Source: Chaunax sp. Z400 (lineage: Eukaryota; Chordata; Actinopteri; Lophiiformes; Chaunacidae). Taken from it: a stretch of 64,000 nucleotides of DNA. The position numbers and the translations under genes are program-made. Of the stretch, positions 1-12,880 are shown one piece after another. The notes beneath the pieces are model-generated. The model was given only the letters and a program-made list of their open reading frames with translations, ran no database searches and was not told the DNA's origin. The first letter of the stretch is position 1; the number at the start of each line of letters is the position of its first letter. The stretch is taken from the NCBI GenBank assembly GCA_037577475.1, contig CM075193.1:7464617-7528616 (forward strand), read 5' to 3'.

Positions 1-3000
1 CCCTAACCTTAACCCTAGCTCAAACCATAACCCTAACCCTAACCCTAGCTCAAACCCTAACCCTAACCCTAGCTCAAACCCTAACCCTAACCCTAACCCT
101 AGCTCAAACCCTAACCCTAACCCTAACCCTAGCTCAAACCCTAACCCTAGCTCAAACCCTAACCCTAACCCTAGCTCAAACCCTAACCCTAACCCTAACC
201 CTAGCTCAAACCCTAACCCTAACCCTAACCCTAGCTCAAACCCTAACCCTAACCCTAACCCTAACCCCTAACCCTAACCCTAGCTCAAACCCTAACCCTA
301 ACCCTAGCTCAAACCCTAACCCTAACCCTAACCCTAGCTCAAACCCTAACCCTAACCCTAGCTCAAACCCTAACCCTAGCTCAAACCCTAACCCTAACCC
401 TAGCTCAAACCCTAACCCTAACCCTAGCTCAAACCCTAACCCTAGCTCAAACCCTAACCCTAGCTCAAACCCTAACCCTAACCCTAACCCTAGCTCAAAC
501 CCTAACCCTAACCCTAACCCTAGCTCAAACCCTAACCCTAACCCTAACCCTAGCTCAAACCCTAACCCTAACCCTAGCTCAAACCCTAACCCTAACCCTA
601 ACCCTTACCCCTAACCCTAACCCTAACCCTAGCTCAAACCCTAACCCTAACCCTAGCTCAAACCCTAACCCTAACCCTAGCTCAAACCCTAACCCTAGCT
701 CAAACCCTAACCCTAACCCTAGCTCAAACCCTAACCCTAACCCTAACCCTAGCTCAAACCCTAACCCTAACCCTAACCCTAGCTCAAACCCTAACCCTAA
801 CCCTAGCTCAAACCCTAACCCTAACCCTAACCCTAGCTCAAACCCTAACCCTAACCCTAGCTCAAACCCTAACCCTAACCCTAGCTCAAACCCTAACCCT
901 AACCCTAACCCTAGCTCAAACCCTAACCCTAACCCTAACCCTAGCACAAACCCTAACCCTAGCTCAAACCCTAACCCTAACCCTAGCTCAAACCCTAACC
1001 CTAACCCTAGCTCAAACCCTAACCCTAACCCTAACCCTAGCTCAAACCCTAACCCTAACCCTAACCCTAGCTCAAACCCTAACCCTAACCCTAACCCTAG
1101 CTCAAACCCTAACCCTAACCCTAACCCTAGCTCAAACCCTAACCCTAACCCTAACCCTAGCTCAAACCCTAACCCTAGCTCAAACCCTAACCCTAACCCT
1201 AGCTCAAACCCTAACCCTAACCCTAACCCTAGCTCAAACCCTAACCCTAACCCTAACCCTAGCTCAAACCCTAACCCTAACCCTAGCTCAAACCCTAACC
1301 CTAACCCTAGCTCAAACCCTAACCCTAGCTCAAACCCTAACCCTAACCCTAGCTCAAACCCTAACCCTAACCCTAACCCTAGCTCAAACCCTAACCCTAA
1401 CCCTAACCCTAGCTCAAACCCTAACCCTAACCCTAACCCTAGCTCAAACCCTAACCCTAACCCTAGCTCAAACCCTAACCCTAACCCTAACCCTAGCTCA
1501 AACCCTAACCCTAGCTCAATCCCTAACCCTAACCCTAGCTCAAACCATAACCCTAACCCTAACCCTAGCTCAAACCCTAACCCTAACCCTAGCTCAAACC
1601 CTAACCCTAACCCTAACCCTAGCTCAAACCCTAACCCTAACCCTAACCCTAGCTCAAACCCTAACCCTAGCTCAAACCCTAACCCTAACCCTAGCTCAAA
1701 CCCTAACCCTAACCCTAACCCTAGCTCAAACCCTAACCCTAACCCTAACCCTAGCTCAAACCCTAACCCTAACCCTAACCCCTAACCCTAACCCTAACCC
1801 TAGCTCAAACCCTAACCCTAACCCTAGCTCAAACCCTAACCCTAACCCTAACCCTAGCTCAAACCCTAACCCTAACCCTAGCTCAAACCCTAACCCTAGC
1901 TCAAACCCTAACCCTAACCCTAGCTCAAACCCTAACCCTAACCCTAACCCTAGCTCAAACCCTAACCCTAACCCTAACCCTAGCTCAAACCCTAACCCTA
2001 ACCCTAGCTCAAACCCTAACCCTAACCCTAACCCTAGCTCAAACCCTAACCCTAACCCTAACCCTAGCTCAAACCCTAACCCTAGCTCAAACCCTAACCC
2101 TAACCCTAGCTCAAACCCTAACCCTAACCCTAGCGCAAACCCTAACCCTAACCCTAACCCTAGCTCAAACCCTAACCCTAACCCTAACCCTAGCTCAAAC
2201 CCTAACCCTAACCCTGGCTCAAACCCTAACCCTAGCTCAAACCCTAACCCTAACACTAGCTCAAACCCTAACCCTAACCCTAGCTCAAACCCTAACCCTA
2301 ACCCTAGCTCAAACCCTAACCCTAACCCTAACCCTAGCTCAAACCCTAACCCTAACCCTAACCCTAGCTCAAACCCTAACCCTAGCTCAAACCCTAACCC
2401 TAACCCTAGCTCAAACCCTAACCCTAACCCTAACCCTTACCCCTAACCCTAACCCTAACCCTAGCTCAAACCCTAACCCTAACCCTAGCTCAAACCCTAA
2501 CCCTAACCCTAACCCTAACCCTAACCCTAACCCCTAACCCTAGCTCAAACCCTAACCCTAACCCTAACCCTAGCTCAAACCCTAACCCTAACCCTAACCC
2601 TAGCTCAAACCCTAACCCTAGCTCAAACCCTAACCCTAACCCTAACCCTAGCTCAAACCCTAACCCTAACCCTAACCCTAGCTCAAACCCTAACCCTAGC
2701 TCAAACCCTAACCCTAACCCTAGCTCAAACCCTAACCCTAACCCTAGCTCAAACCCTAACCCTAACCCTAGCTCAAACCCTAACCCTAACCCTAACCCTA
2801 GCTCAAACCCTAACCCTAACCCTAGCTCAAACCCTAACCCTAACCCTAGCTCAAACCCTAACCCTAACCCTAACCCTAGCTCAAACCCTAACCCTAACCC
2901 TAACCCTAGCTCAAACCCTAACCCTAACCCTAGCTCAAACCCTAACCCTAGCTCAAACCCTAACCCTAACCCTAGCTCAAACCCTAACCCTAACCCTAAC

Positions 3001-6000
3001 CCTAGCTCAAACCCTAACCCTAACCCTAACCCTAGCTCAAACCCTAACCCTAACCCTAGCTCAAACCCTAACCCTAACCCTAACCCTAGCTCAAACCCTA
3101 ACCCTAACCCTAACCCTAGCTCAAACCCTAACCCTAGCTCAAACCCTAACCCTAACCCTAGCTCAAACCCTAACCCTAACCCTAGCTCAAACCCTAACCC
3201 TAACCCTAGCTCAAACCATAACCCTAACCCTAACCCTAGCTCAAACCCTAACCCTAACCCTAGCTCAAACCCTAACCCTAACCCTAACCCTAGCTCAAAC
3301 CCTAACCCTAACCCTAACCCTAGCTCAAACCCTAACCCTAGCTCAAACCCTAACCCTAACCCTAGCTCAAACCCTAACCCTAACCCTAACCCTAGCTCAA
3401 ACCCTAACCCTAACCCTAACCCTAGCTCAAACCCTAACCCTAACCCTAACCCTAACCCCTAACCCTAACCCTAACCCTAGCTCAAACCCTAACCCTAACC
3501 CTAGCTCAAACCCTAACCCTAACCCTAACCCTAGCTCAAACCCTAACCCTAACCCTAGCTCAAACCCTAACCCTAGCTCAAACCCTAACCCTAACCCTAG
3601 CTCAAACCCTAACCCTAACCCTAACCCTAGCTCAAACCCTAACCCTAACCCTAACCCTAGCTCAAACCCTAACCCTAACCCTAGCTCAAACCCTAACCCT
3701 AACCCTAACCCTAGCTCAAACCCTAACCCTAACCCTAACCCTAGCTCAAACCCTAACCCTAGCTCAAACCCTAACCCTAACCCTAGCTCAAACCCTAACC
3801 CTAACCCTAGCTCAAACCCTAACCCTAACCCTAGCGCAAACCCTAACCCTAACCCTAACCCTAGCTCAAACCCTAACCCTAACCCTAACCCTAGCTCAAA
3901 CCCTAACCCTAACCCTGGCTCAAACCCTAACCCTAGCTCAAACCCTAACCCTAACACTAGCTCAAACCCTAACCCTAACCCTAGCTCAAACCCTAACCCT
4001 AACCCTAGCTCAAACCCTAACCCTAACCCTAACCCTAGCTCAAACCCTAACCCTAACCCTAACCCTAGCTCAAACCCTAACCCTAGCTCAAACCCTAACC
4101 CTAACCCTAGCTCAAACCCTAACCCTAACCCTAACCCTTACCCCTAACCCTAACCCTAACCCTAGCTCAAACCCTAACCCTAACCCTAGCTCAAACCCTA
4201 ACCCTAACCCTAGCTCAAACCCTAACCCTAACCCTAACCCTTACCCCTAACCCTAACCCTAACCCTTGCTCAAACCCTAACCCTAACCCTAGCTCAAACC
4301 CTAACCCTAACCCTAACCCTAGCACAAACCCTAACCCTAGCTCAAACCCTAACCCTAACCCTAGCTCAAACCCTAACCCTAACCCTAGCTCAAACCCTAA
4401 CCCTAACCCTAACCCTAGCTCAAACCCTAACCCTAACCCTAACCCTAGCTCAAACCCTAACCCTAGCTCAAACCCTAACCCTAACCCTAACCCTAGCTCA
4501 AACCCTAACCCTAACCCTAACCCTAGCTCAAACCCTAACCCTAGCTCAAACCCTAACCCTAACCCTAGCTCAAACCCTAACCCTAACCCTAGCTCAAACC
4601 CTAACCCTAACCCTAGCTCAAACCCTAACCCTAACCCTAACCCTAGCTCAAACCCTAACCCTAACCCTAGCTCAAACCCTAACCCTAACCCTAGCTCAAA
4701 CCCTAACCCTAACCCTAACCCTAGCTCAAACCCTAACCCTAACCCTAACCCTAGCTCAAACCCTAACCCTAACCCTAGCTCAAACCCTAACCCTAGCTCA
4801 AACCCTAACCCTAACCCTAGCTCAAACCCTAACCCTAACCCTAACCCTAGCTCAAACCCTAACCCTAACCCTAACCCTAGCTCAAACCCTAACCCTAACC
4901 CTAGCTCAAACCCTAACCCTAACCCTAACCCTAGCTCAAACCCTAACCCTAACCCTAACCCTAGCTCAAACCCTAACCCTAGCTCAAACCCTAACCCTAA
5001 CCCTAGCTCAAACCCTAACCCTAACCCTAGCTCAAACCCTAACCCTAACCCTAGCGCAAACCCTAACCCTAACCCTAACCCTAGCTCAAACCCTAACCCT
5101 AACCCTAACCCTAGCTCAAACCCTAACCCTAACCCTGGCTCAAACCCTAACCCTAGCTCAAACCCTAACCCTAACACTAGCTCAAACCCTAACCCTAACC
5201 CTAGCTCAAACCCTAACCCTAGCTCAAACCCTAACCCTAACCCTAGCTCAAACCCTAACCCTAACCCTAGCTCAAACCCTAACCCTAACCCTAGCGCAAA
5301 CCCTAACCCTAACCCTAACCCTAGCTCAAACCCTAACCCTAACCCTAACCCTAGCTCAAACCCTAACCCTAACCCTAACCCTAGCTCAAACCCTAACCCT
5401 AACCCTAACCCTAGCTCAAACCCTAACCCTAGCTCAAACCCTAACCCTAACCCTAGCTCAAACCCTAACCCTAACCCTAGCTCAAACCCTAACCCTAACC
5501 CTAGCGCAAACCCTAACCCTAACCCTAACCCTAGCTCAAACCCTAACCCTAACCCTAACCCTAGCTCAAACCCTAACCCTAACCCTGGCTCAAACCCTAA
5601 CCCTAGCTCAAACCCTAACCCTAACACTAGCTCAAACCCTAACCCTAACCCTAGCTCAAACCCTAACCCTAACCCTAGCTCAAACCCTAACCCTAACCCT
5701 AACCCTAGCTCAAACCCTAACCCTAACCCTAACCCTAGCTCAAACCCTAACCCTAGCTCAAACCCTAACCCTAACCCTAGCTCAAACCCTAACCCTAACC
5801 CTAACCCTTACCCCTAACCCTAACCCTAACCCTAGCTCAAACCCTAACCCTAACCCTAGCTCAAACCCTAACCCTAACCCTAGCTCAAACCCTAACCCTA
5901 ACCCTAACCCTAGCACAAACCCTAACCCTAGCTCAAACCCTAACCCTAACCCTAGCTCAAACCCTAACCCTAACCCTAGCTCAAACCCTAACCCTAACCC

Positions 6001-9000
6001 TAACCCTAGCTCAAACCCTAACCCTAACCCTAACCCTAGCTCAAACCCTAACCCTAGCTCAAACCCTAACCCTAACCCTAACCCTAGCTCAAACCCTAAC
6101 CCTAACCCTAACCCTAGCTCAAACCCTAACCCTAGCTCAAACCCTAACCCTAACCCTAGCTCAAACCCTAACCCTAACCCTAGCTCAAACCCTAACCCTA
6201 ACCCTAGCTCAAACCCTAACCCTAACCCTAACCCTAGCTCAAACCCTAACCCTAACCCTAGCTCAAACCCTAACCCTAACCCTAGCTCAAACCCTAACCC
6301 TAACCCTAACCCTAGCTCAAACCCTAACCCTAACCCTAACCCTAGCTCAAACCCTAACCCTAACCCTAGCTCAAACCCTAACCCTAGCTCAAACCCTAAC
6401 CCTAACCCTAGCTCAAACCCTAACCCTAACCCTAACCCTAGCTCAAACCCTAACCCTAACCCTAACCCTAGCTCAAACCCTAACCCTAACCCTAGCTCAA
6501 ACCCTAACCCTAACCCTAACCCTAGCTCAAACCCTAACCCTAACCCTAACCCTAGCTCAAACCCTAACCCTAGCTCAAACCCTAACCCTAACCCTAGCTC
6601 AAACCCTAACCCTAACCCTAACCCTAGCTCAAACCCTAACCCTAACCCTAACCCTAGCTCAAACCCTAACCCTAGCTCAAACCCTAACCCTAACCCTAGC
6701 TCAAACCCTAACCCTAACCCTAACCCTAACCCTAACCCTAACCCTAGCTCAAACCCTAACCCTAACCCTAACCCTAGCTCAAACCCTAACCCTAACCCTA
6801 GCTCAAACCCTAACCCTAGCTCAAACCCTAACCCTAACCCTAGCTCAAACCCTAACCCTAACCCTAACCCTAGCTCAAACCCTAACCCTAACCCTAACCC
6901 TAGCTCAAACCCTAACCCTAACCCTAGCTCAAACCCTAACCCTAACCCTAACCCTAGCTCAAACCCTAACCCTAACCCTAACCCTAGCTCAAACCCTAAC
7001 CCTAGCTCAAACCCTAACCCTAACCCTAGCTCAAACCCTAACCCTAACCCTAGCTCAAACCCTAACCCTAACCCTAGCGCAAACCCTAACCCTAACCCTA
7101 ACCCTAGCTCAAACCCTAACCCTAACCCTAACCCTAGCTCAAACCCTAACCCTAACCCTGGCTCAAACCCTAACCCTAGCTCAAACCCTAACCCTAACAC
7201 TAGCTCAAACCCTAACCCTAACCCTAGCTCAAACCCTAACCCTAACCCTAGCTCAAACCCTAACCCTAACCCTAACCCTAGCTCAAACCCTAACCCTAAC
7301 CCTAACCCTAGCTCAAACCCTAACCCTAGCTCAAACCCTAACCCTAACCCTAGCTCAAACCCTAACCCTAACCCTAACCCTTACCCCTAACCCTAACCCT
7401 AACCCTAGCTCAAACCCTAACCCTAACCCTAGCTCAAACCCTAACCCTAACCCTAGCTCAAACCCTAACCCTAACCCTAACCCTAGCACAAACCCTAACC
7501 CTAGCTCAAACCCTAACCCTAACCCTAGCTCAAACCCTAACCCTAACCCTAGCTCAAACCCTAACCCTAACCCTAACCCTAGCTCAAACCCTAACCCTAA
7601 CCCTAACCCTAGCTCAAACCCTAACCCTAGCTCAAACCCTAACCCTAACCCTAACCCTAGCTCAAACCCTAACCCTAACCCTAACCCTAGCTCAAACCCT
7701 AACCCTAGCTCAAACCCTAACCCTAACCCTAGCTCAAACCCTAACCCTAACCCTAGCTCAAACCCTAACCCTAACCCTAGCTCAAACCCTAACCCTAACC
7801 CTAACCCTAGCTCAAACCCTAACCCTAACCCTAGCTCAAACCCTAACCCTAACCCTAGCTCAAACCCTAACCCTAACCCTAACCCTAGCTCAAACCCTAA
7901 CCCTAACCCTAACCCTAGCACAAACCCTAACCCTAGCTCAAACCCTAACCCTAACCCTAGCTCAAACCCTAACCCTAACCCTAACCCTAGCTCAAACCCT
8001 AACCCTAACCCTAGCTCAAACCCTAACCCTAACCCTAACCCTAGCTCAAACCCTAACCCTAACCCTAACCCTAGCTCAAACCCTAACCCTAGCTCAAACC
8101 CTAACCCTAACCCTAGCTCAAACCCTAACCCTAACCCTAACCCTTACCCCTAACCCTAACCCTAGCTCAAACCCTAACCCTAACCCTAGCTCAAACCCTA
8201 ACCCTAACCCTAGCTCAAACCCTAACCCTAGCTCAAACCCTAACCCTAACCCTAGCTCAAACCCTAACCCTAACCCTAGCTCAAACCCTAACCCTAACCC
8301 TAACCCTAGCTCAAACCCTAACCCTAACCCTAGCTCAAACCCTAACCCTAACCCTAGCTCAAACCCTAACCCTAACCCTAACCCTAGCTCAAACCCTAAC
8401 CCTAACCCTAACCCTAGCACAAACCCTAACCCTAGCTCAAACCCTAACCCTAACCCTAGCTCAAACCCTAACCCTAACCCTAGCTCAAACCCTAACCCTA
8501 ACCCTAACCCTAGCTCAAACCCTAACCCTAACCCTAACCCTAGCTCAAACCCTAACCCTAACCCTAGCTCAAACCCTAACCCTAACCCTAACCCTAGCTC
8601 AAACCCTAACCCTAACCCTAGCTCAAACCCTAACCCTAACCCTAACCCTAGCTCAAACCCTAACCCTAACCCTAACCCTAGCTCAAACCCTAACCCTAAC
8701 CCTAGCTCAAACCCTAACCCTAACCCTAACCCTAGCTCAAACCCTAACCCTAACCCTAACCCTAGCTCAAACCCTAACCCTAACCCTAGCTCAAACCCTA
8801 ACCCTAGCTCAAACCCTAACCCTAACCCTAGCTCAAACCCTAACCCTAACCCTAACCCTTACCCCTAACCCTAACCCTAACCCTAGCTCAAACCCTAACC
8901 CTAACCCTAGCTCAAACCCTAACCCTAACCCTAGCTCAAACCCTAACCCTAGCTCAAACCCTAACCCTAACCCTAGCTCAAACCCTAACCCTAACCCTAA

Positions 9001-12000
9001 CCCTAGCTCAAACCCTAACCCTAACCCTAACCCTAGCTCAAACCCTAACCCTAACCCTAACCCTAGCTCAAACCCTAACCCTAACCCTAGCTCAAACCCT
9101 AACCCTAGCTCAAACCCTAACCCTAACCCTAGCTCAAACCCTAACCCTAACCCTAACCCTAGCTCAAACCCTAACCCTAACCCTAACCCTAGCTCAAACC
9201 CTAACCCTAACCCTAGCTCAAACCCTAACCCTAACCCTAACCCTAGCTCAAACCCTAACCCTAACCCTAACCCTAGCTCAAACCCTAACCCTAGCTCAAA
9301 CCCTAACCCTAACCCTAGCTCAAACCCTAACCCTAACCCTAGCTCAAACCCTAACCCTAACCCTAGCGCAAACCCTAACCCTAACCCTAACCCTAGCTCA
9401 AACCCTAACCCTAACCCTAACCCTAGGTCAAACCCTAACCCTAACCCTGGCTCAAACCCTAACCCTAGCTCAAACCCTAACCCTAACACTAGCTCAAACC
9501 CTAACCCTAACCCTAGCTCAAACCCTAACCCTAACCCTAGCTCAAACACTAACCCTAACCCTAACCCTAGCTCAAACCCTAACCCTAACCCTAACCCTAG
9601 CTCAAACCCTAACCCTAGCTCAAACCCTAACCCTAACCCTAGCTCAAACCCTAACCCTAACCCTAACCCTTACCCCTAACCCTAACCCTAACCCTAGCTC
9701 AAACCCTAACCCTAACCCTAGCTCAAACCCTAACCCTAACCCTAGCTCAAACCCTAACCCTAACCCTAACCCTAGCACAAACCCTAACCCTAGCTCAAAC
9801 CCTAACCCTAACCCTAGCTCAAACCCTAACCCTAACCCTAGCTCAAACCCTAACCCTAACCCTAACCCTAGCTCAAACCCTAACCCTAACCCTAACCCTA
9901 GCTCAAACCCTAACCCTAGCTCAAACCCTAACCCTAACCCTAACCCTAGCTCAAACCCTAACCCTAACCCTAACCCTAGCTCAAACCCTAACCCTAGCTC
10001 AAACCCTAACCCTAACCCTAGCTCAAACCCTAACCCTAACCCTAGCTCAAACCCTAACCCTAACCCTAGCTCAAACCCTAACCCTAACCCTAACCCTAGC
10101 TCAAACCCTAACCCTAACCCTAGCTCAAACCCTAACCCTAACCCTAGCTCAAACCCTAACCCTAACCCTAACCCTAGCTCAAACCCTAACCCTAACCCTA
10201 ACCCTAGCACAAACCCTAACCCTAGCTCAAACCCTAACCCTAACCCTAGCTCAAACCCTAACCCTAACCCTAGCTCAAACCCTAACCCTAACCCTAACCC
10301 TAGCTCAAACCCTAACCCTAACCCTAACCCTAGCTCAAACCCTAACCCTAACCCTAGCTCAAACCCTAACCCTAACCCTAACCCTAGCTCAAACCCTAAC
10401 CCTAACCCTAACCCTAGCTCAAACCCTAACCCTAGCTCAAACCCTAACCCTAACCCTAGCTCAAACCCTAACCCTAACCCTAACCCTTACCCCTAACCCT
10501 AACCCTAGCTCAAACCCTAACCCTAACCCTAGCTCAAACCCTAACCCTAACCCTAGCTCAAACCCTAACCCTAGCTCAAACCCTAACCCTAACCCTAGCT
10601 CAAACCCTAACCCTAACCCTAACCCTAGCTCAAACCCTAACCCTAACCCTAACCCTAGCTCAAACCCTAACCCTAACCCTAGCTCAAACCCTAACCCTAA
10701 CCCTAACCCTAGCTCAAACCCTAACCCTAACCCTAGCTCAAACCCTAACCCTAACCCTAGCTCAAACCCTAACCCTAACCCTAACCCTAGCTCAAACCCT
10801 AACCCTAACCCTAACCCTAGCACAAACCCTAACCCTAGCTCAAACCCTAACCCTAACCCTAGCTCAAACCCTAACCCTAACCCTAGCTCAAACCCTAACC
10901 CTAACCCTAACCCTAGCTCAAACCCTAACCCTAACCCTAACCCTAGCTCAAACCCTAACCCTAACCCTAGCTCAAACCCTAACCCTAACCCTAACCCTAG
11001 CTCAAACCCTAACCCTAACCCTAACCCTAGCTCAAACCCTAACCCTAGCTCAAACCCTAACCCTAACCCTAGCTCAAACCCTAACCCTAACCCTAACCCT
11101 TACCCCTAACCCTAACCCTAACCCTAGCTCAAACCCTAACCCTAACCCTAGCTCAAACCCTAACCCTAACCCTAGCTCAAACCCTAACCCTAGCTCAAAC
11201 CCTAACCCTAACCCTAGCTCAAACCCTAACCCTAACCCTAGCTCAAACCCTAACCCTAACCCTAACCCTAGCTCAAACCCTAACCCTAACCCTAACCCTA
11301 GCTCAAACCCTAACCCTAACCCTAGCTCAAACCCTAACCCTAGCTCAATCCCTAACCCTAACCCTAGCTCAAACCATAACCCTAACCCTAACCCTAGCTC
11401 AAACCCTAACCCTAACCCTAGCTCAAACCCTAACCCTAACCCTAACCCTAGCTCAAACCCTAACCCTAACCCTAACCCTAGCTCAAACCCTAACCCTAGC
11501 TCAAACCCTAACCCTAACCCTAGCTCAAACCCTAACCCTAACCCTAACCCTAGCTCAAACCCTAACCCTAACCCTAACCCTAGCTCAAACCCTAACCCTA
11601 ACCCTAACTCCTAACCCTAACCCTAGCTCAAACCCTAACCCTAACCCTAGCTCAAACCCTAACCCTAACCCTAACCCTAGCTCAAACCCTAACCCTAACC
11701 CTAGCTCAAACCCTAACCCTAGCTCAAACCCTAACCCTAACCCTAGCTCAAACCCTAACCCTAACCCTAACCCTAGCTCAAACCCTAACCCTAACCCTAA
11801 CCCTAGCTCAAACCCTAACCCTAACCCTAGCTCAAACCCTAACCCTAACCCTAACCCTAGCTCAAACCCTAACCCTAACCCTAACCCTAGCTCAAACCCT
11901 AACCCTAGCTCAAACCCTAACCCTAACCCTAGCTCAAACCCTAACCCTAACCCTAGCTCAAACCCTAACCCTAACCCTAGCTCAAACCCTAACCCTAACC

Positions 12001-12880
12001 CTAGCGCAAACCCTAACCCTAACCCTAACCCTAGCTCAAACCCTAACCCTAACCCTAACCCTAGCTCAAACCCTAACCCTAACCCTAGCTCAAACCCTAA
12101 CCCTAGCTCAAACCCTAACCCTAACCCTAGCTCAAACCCTAACCCTAACACTAGCTCAAACCCTAACCCTAACCCTAGCTCAAACCCTAACCCTAACCCT
12201 AGCTCAAACCCTAACCCTAACCCTAACCCTAGCTCAAACCCTAACCCTAACCCTAACCCTAGCTCAAACCCTAACCCTAGCTCAAACCCTAACCCTAACC
12301 CTAGCTCAAACCCTAACCCTAACCCTAACCCTTACCCCTAACCCTAACCCTAACCCTAGCTCAAACCCTAACCCTAACCCTAGCTCAAACCCTAACCCTA
12401 ACCCTAGCTCAAACCCTAACCCTAACCCTAACCCTAGCACAAACCCTAACCCTAGCTCAAACCCTAACCCTAACCCTAGCTCAAACCCTAACCCTAACCC
12501 TAGCTCAAACCCTAACCCTAACCCTAACCCTAGCTCAAACCCTAACCCTAACCCTAACCCTAGCTCAAACCCTAACCCTAGCTCAAACCCTAACCCTAAC
12601 CCTAGCTCAAACCCTAACCCTAACCCTAACCCTTACCCCTAACCCTAACCCTAACCCTAGCTCAAACCCTAACCCTAACCCTAGCTCAAACCCTAACCCT
12701 AACCCTAGCTCAAACCCTAACCCTAACCCTAACCCTAGCACAAACCCTAACCCTAGCTCAAACCCTAACCCTAACCCTAGCTCAAACCCTAACCCTAACC
12801 CTAGCTCAAACCCTAACCCTAACCCTAACCCTAGCTCAAACCCTAACCCTAACCCTAACCCTAGCTCAAACCCTAACCTA
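1..12880. repeat. Degenerate telomeric array with CTCAAA cassette
   Basis: Nearly the whole stretch consists of CCCTAA hexamers (TTAGGG on the other strand). Every one to four hexamers they are interrupted by the 12-bp cassette CCCTAGCTCAAA. The cassette is two hexamers long, so local periods are 18, 24 or 30 bp and the 6-bp register is kept. Rare variants mark positions: CCCTAGCACAAA, CCCTAGCGCAAA, CCCTGGCTCAAA, CTAACACTAG, AACCATAACC and the register-breaking CCCTTACCCCTAA (for example near 600, 2,435, 4,135, 5,808, 7,380, 8,141, 8,857, 9,668, 10,487 and 11,099). The order of these variants recurs, which shows higher-order amplification. The C-rich strand running 5' to 3' from the left fits the left end of a chromosome. 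No long run of pure CCCTAA is present, so this is subtelomeric rather than the terminal telomerase-made tract. Long GL/FE reading frames on the minus strand are repeat artefacts. Confidence 0.95.
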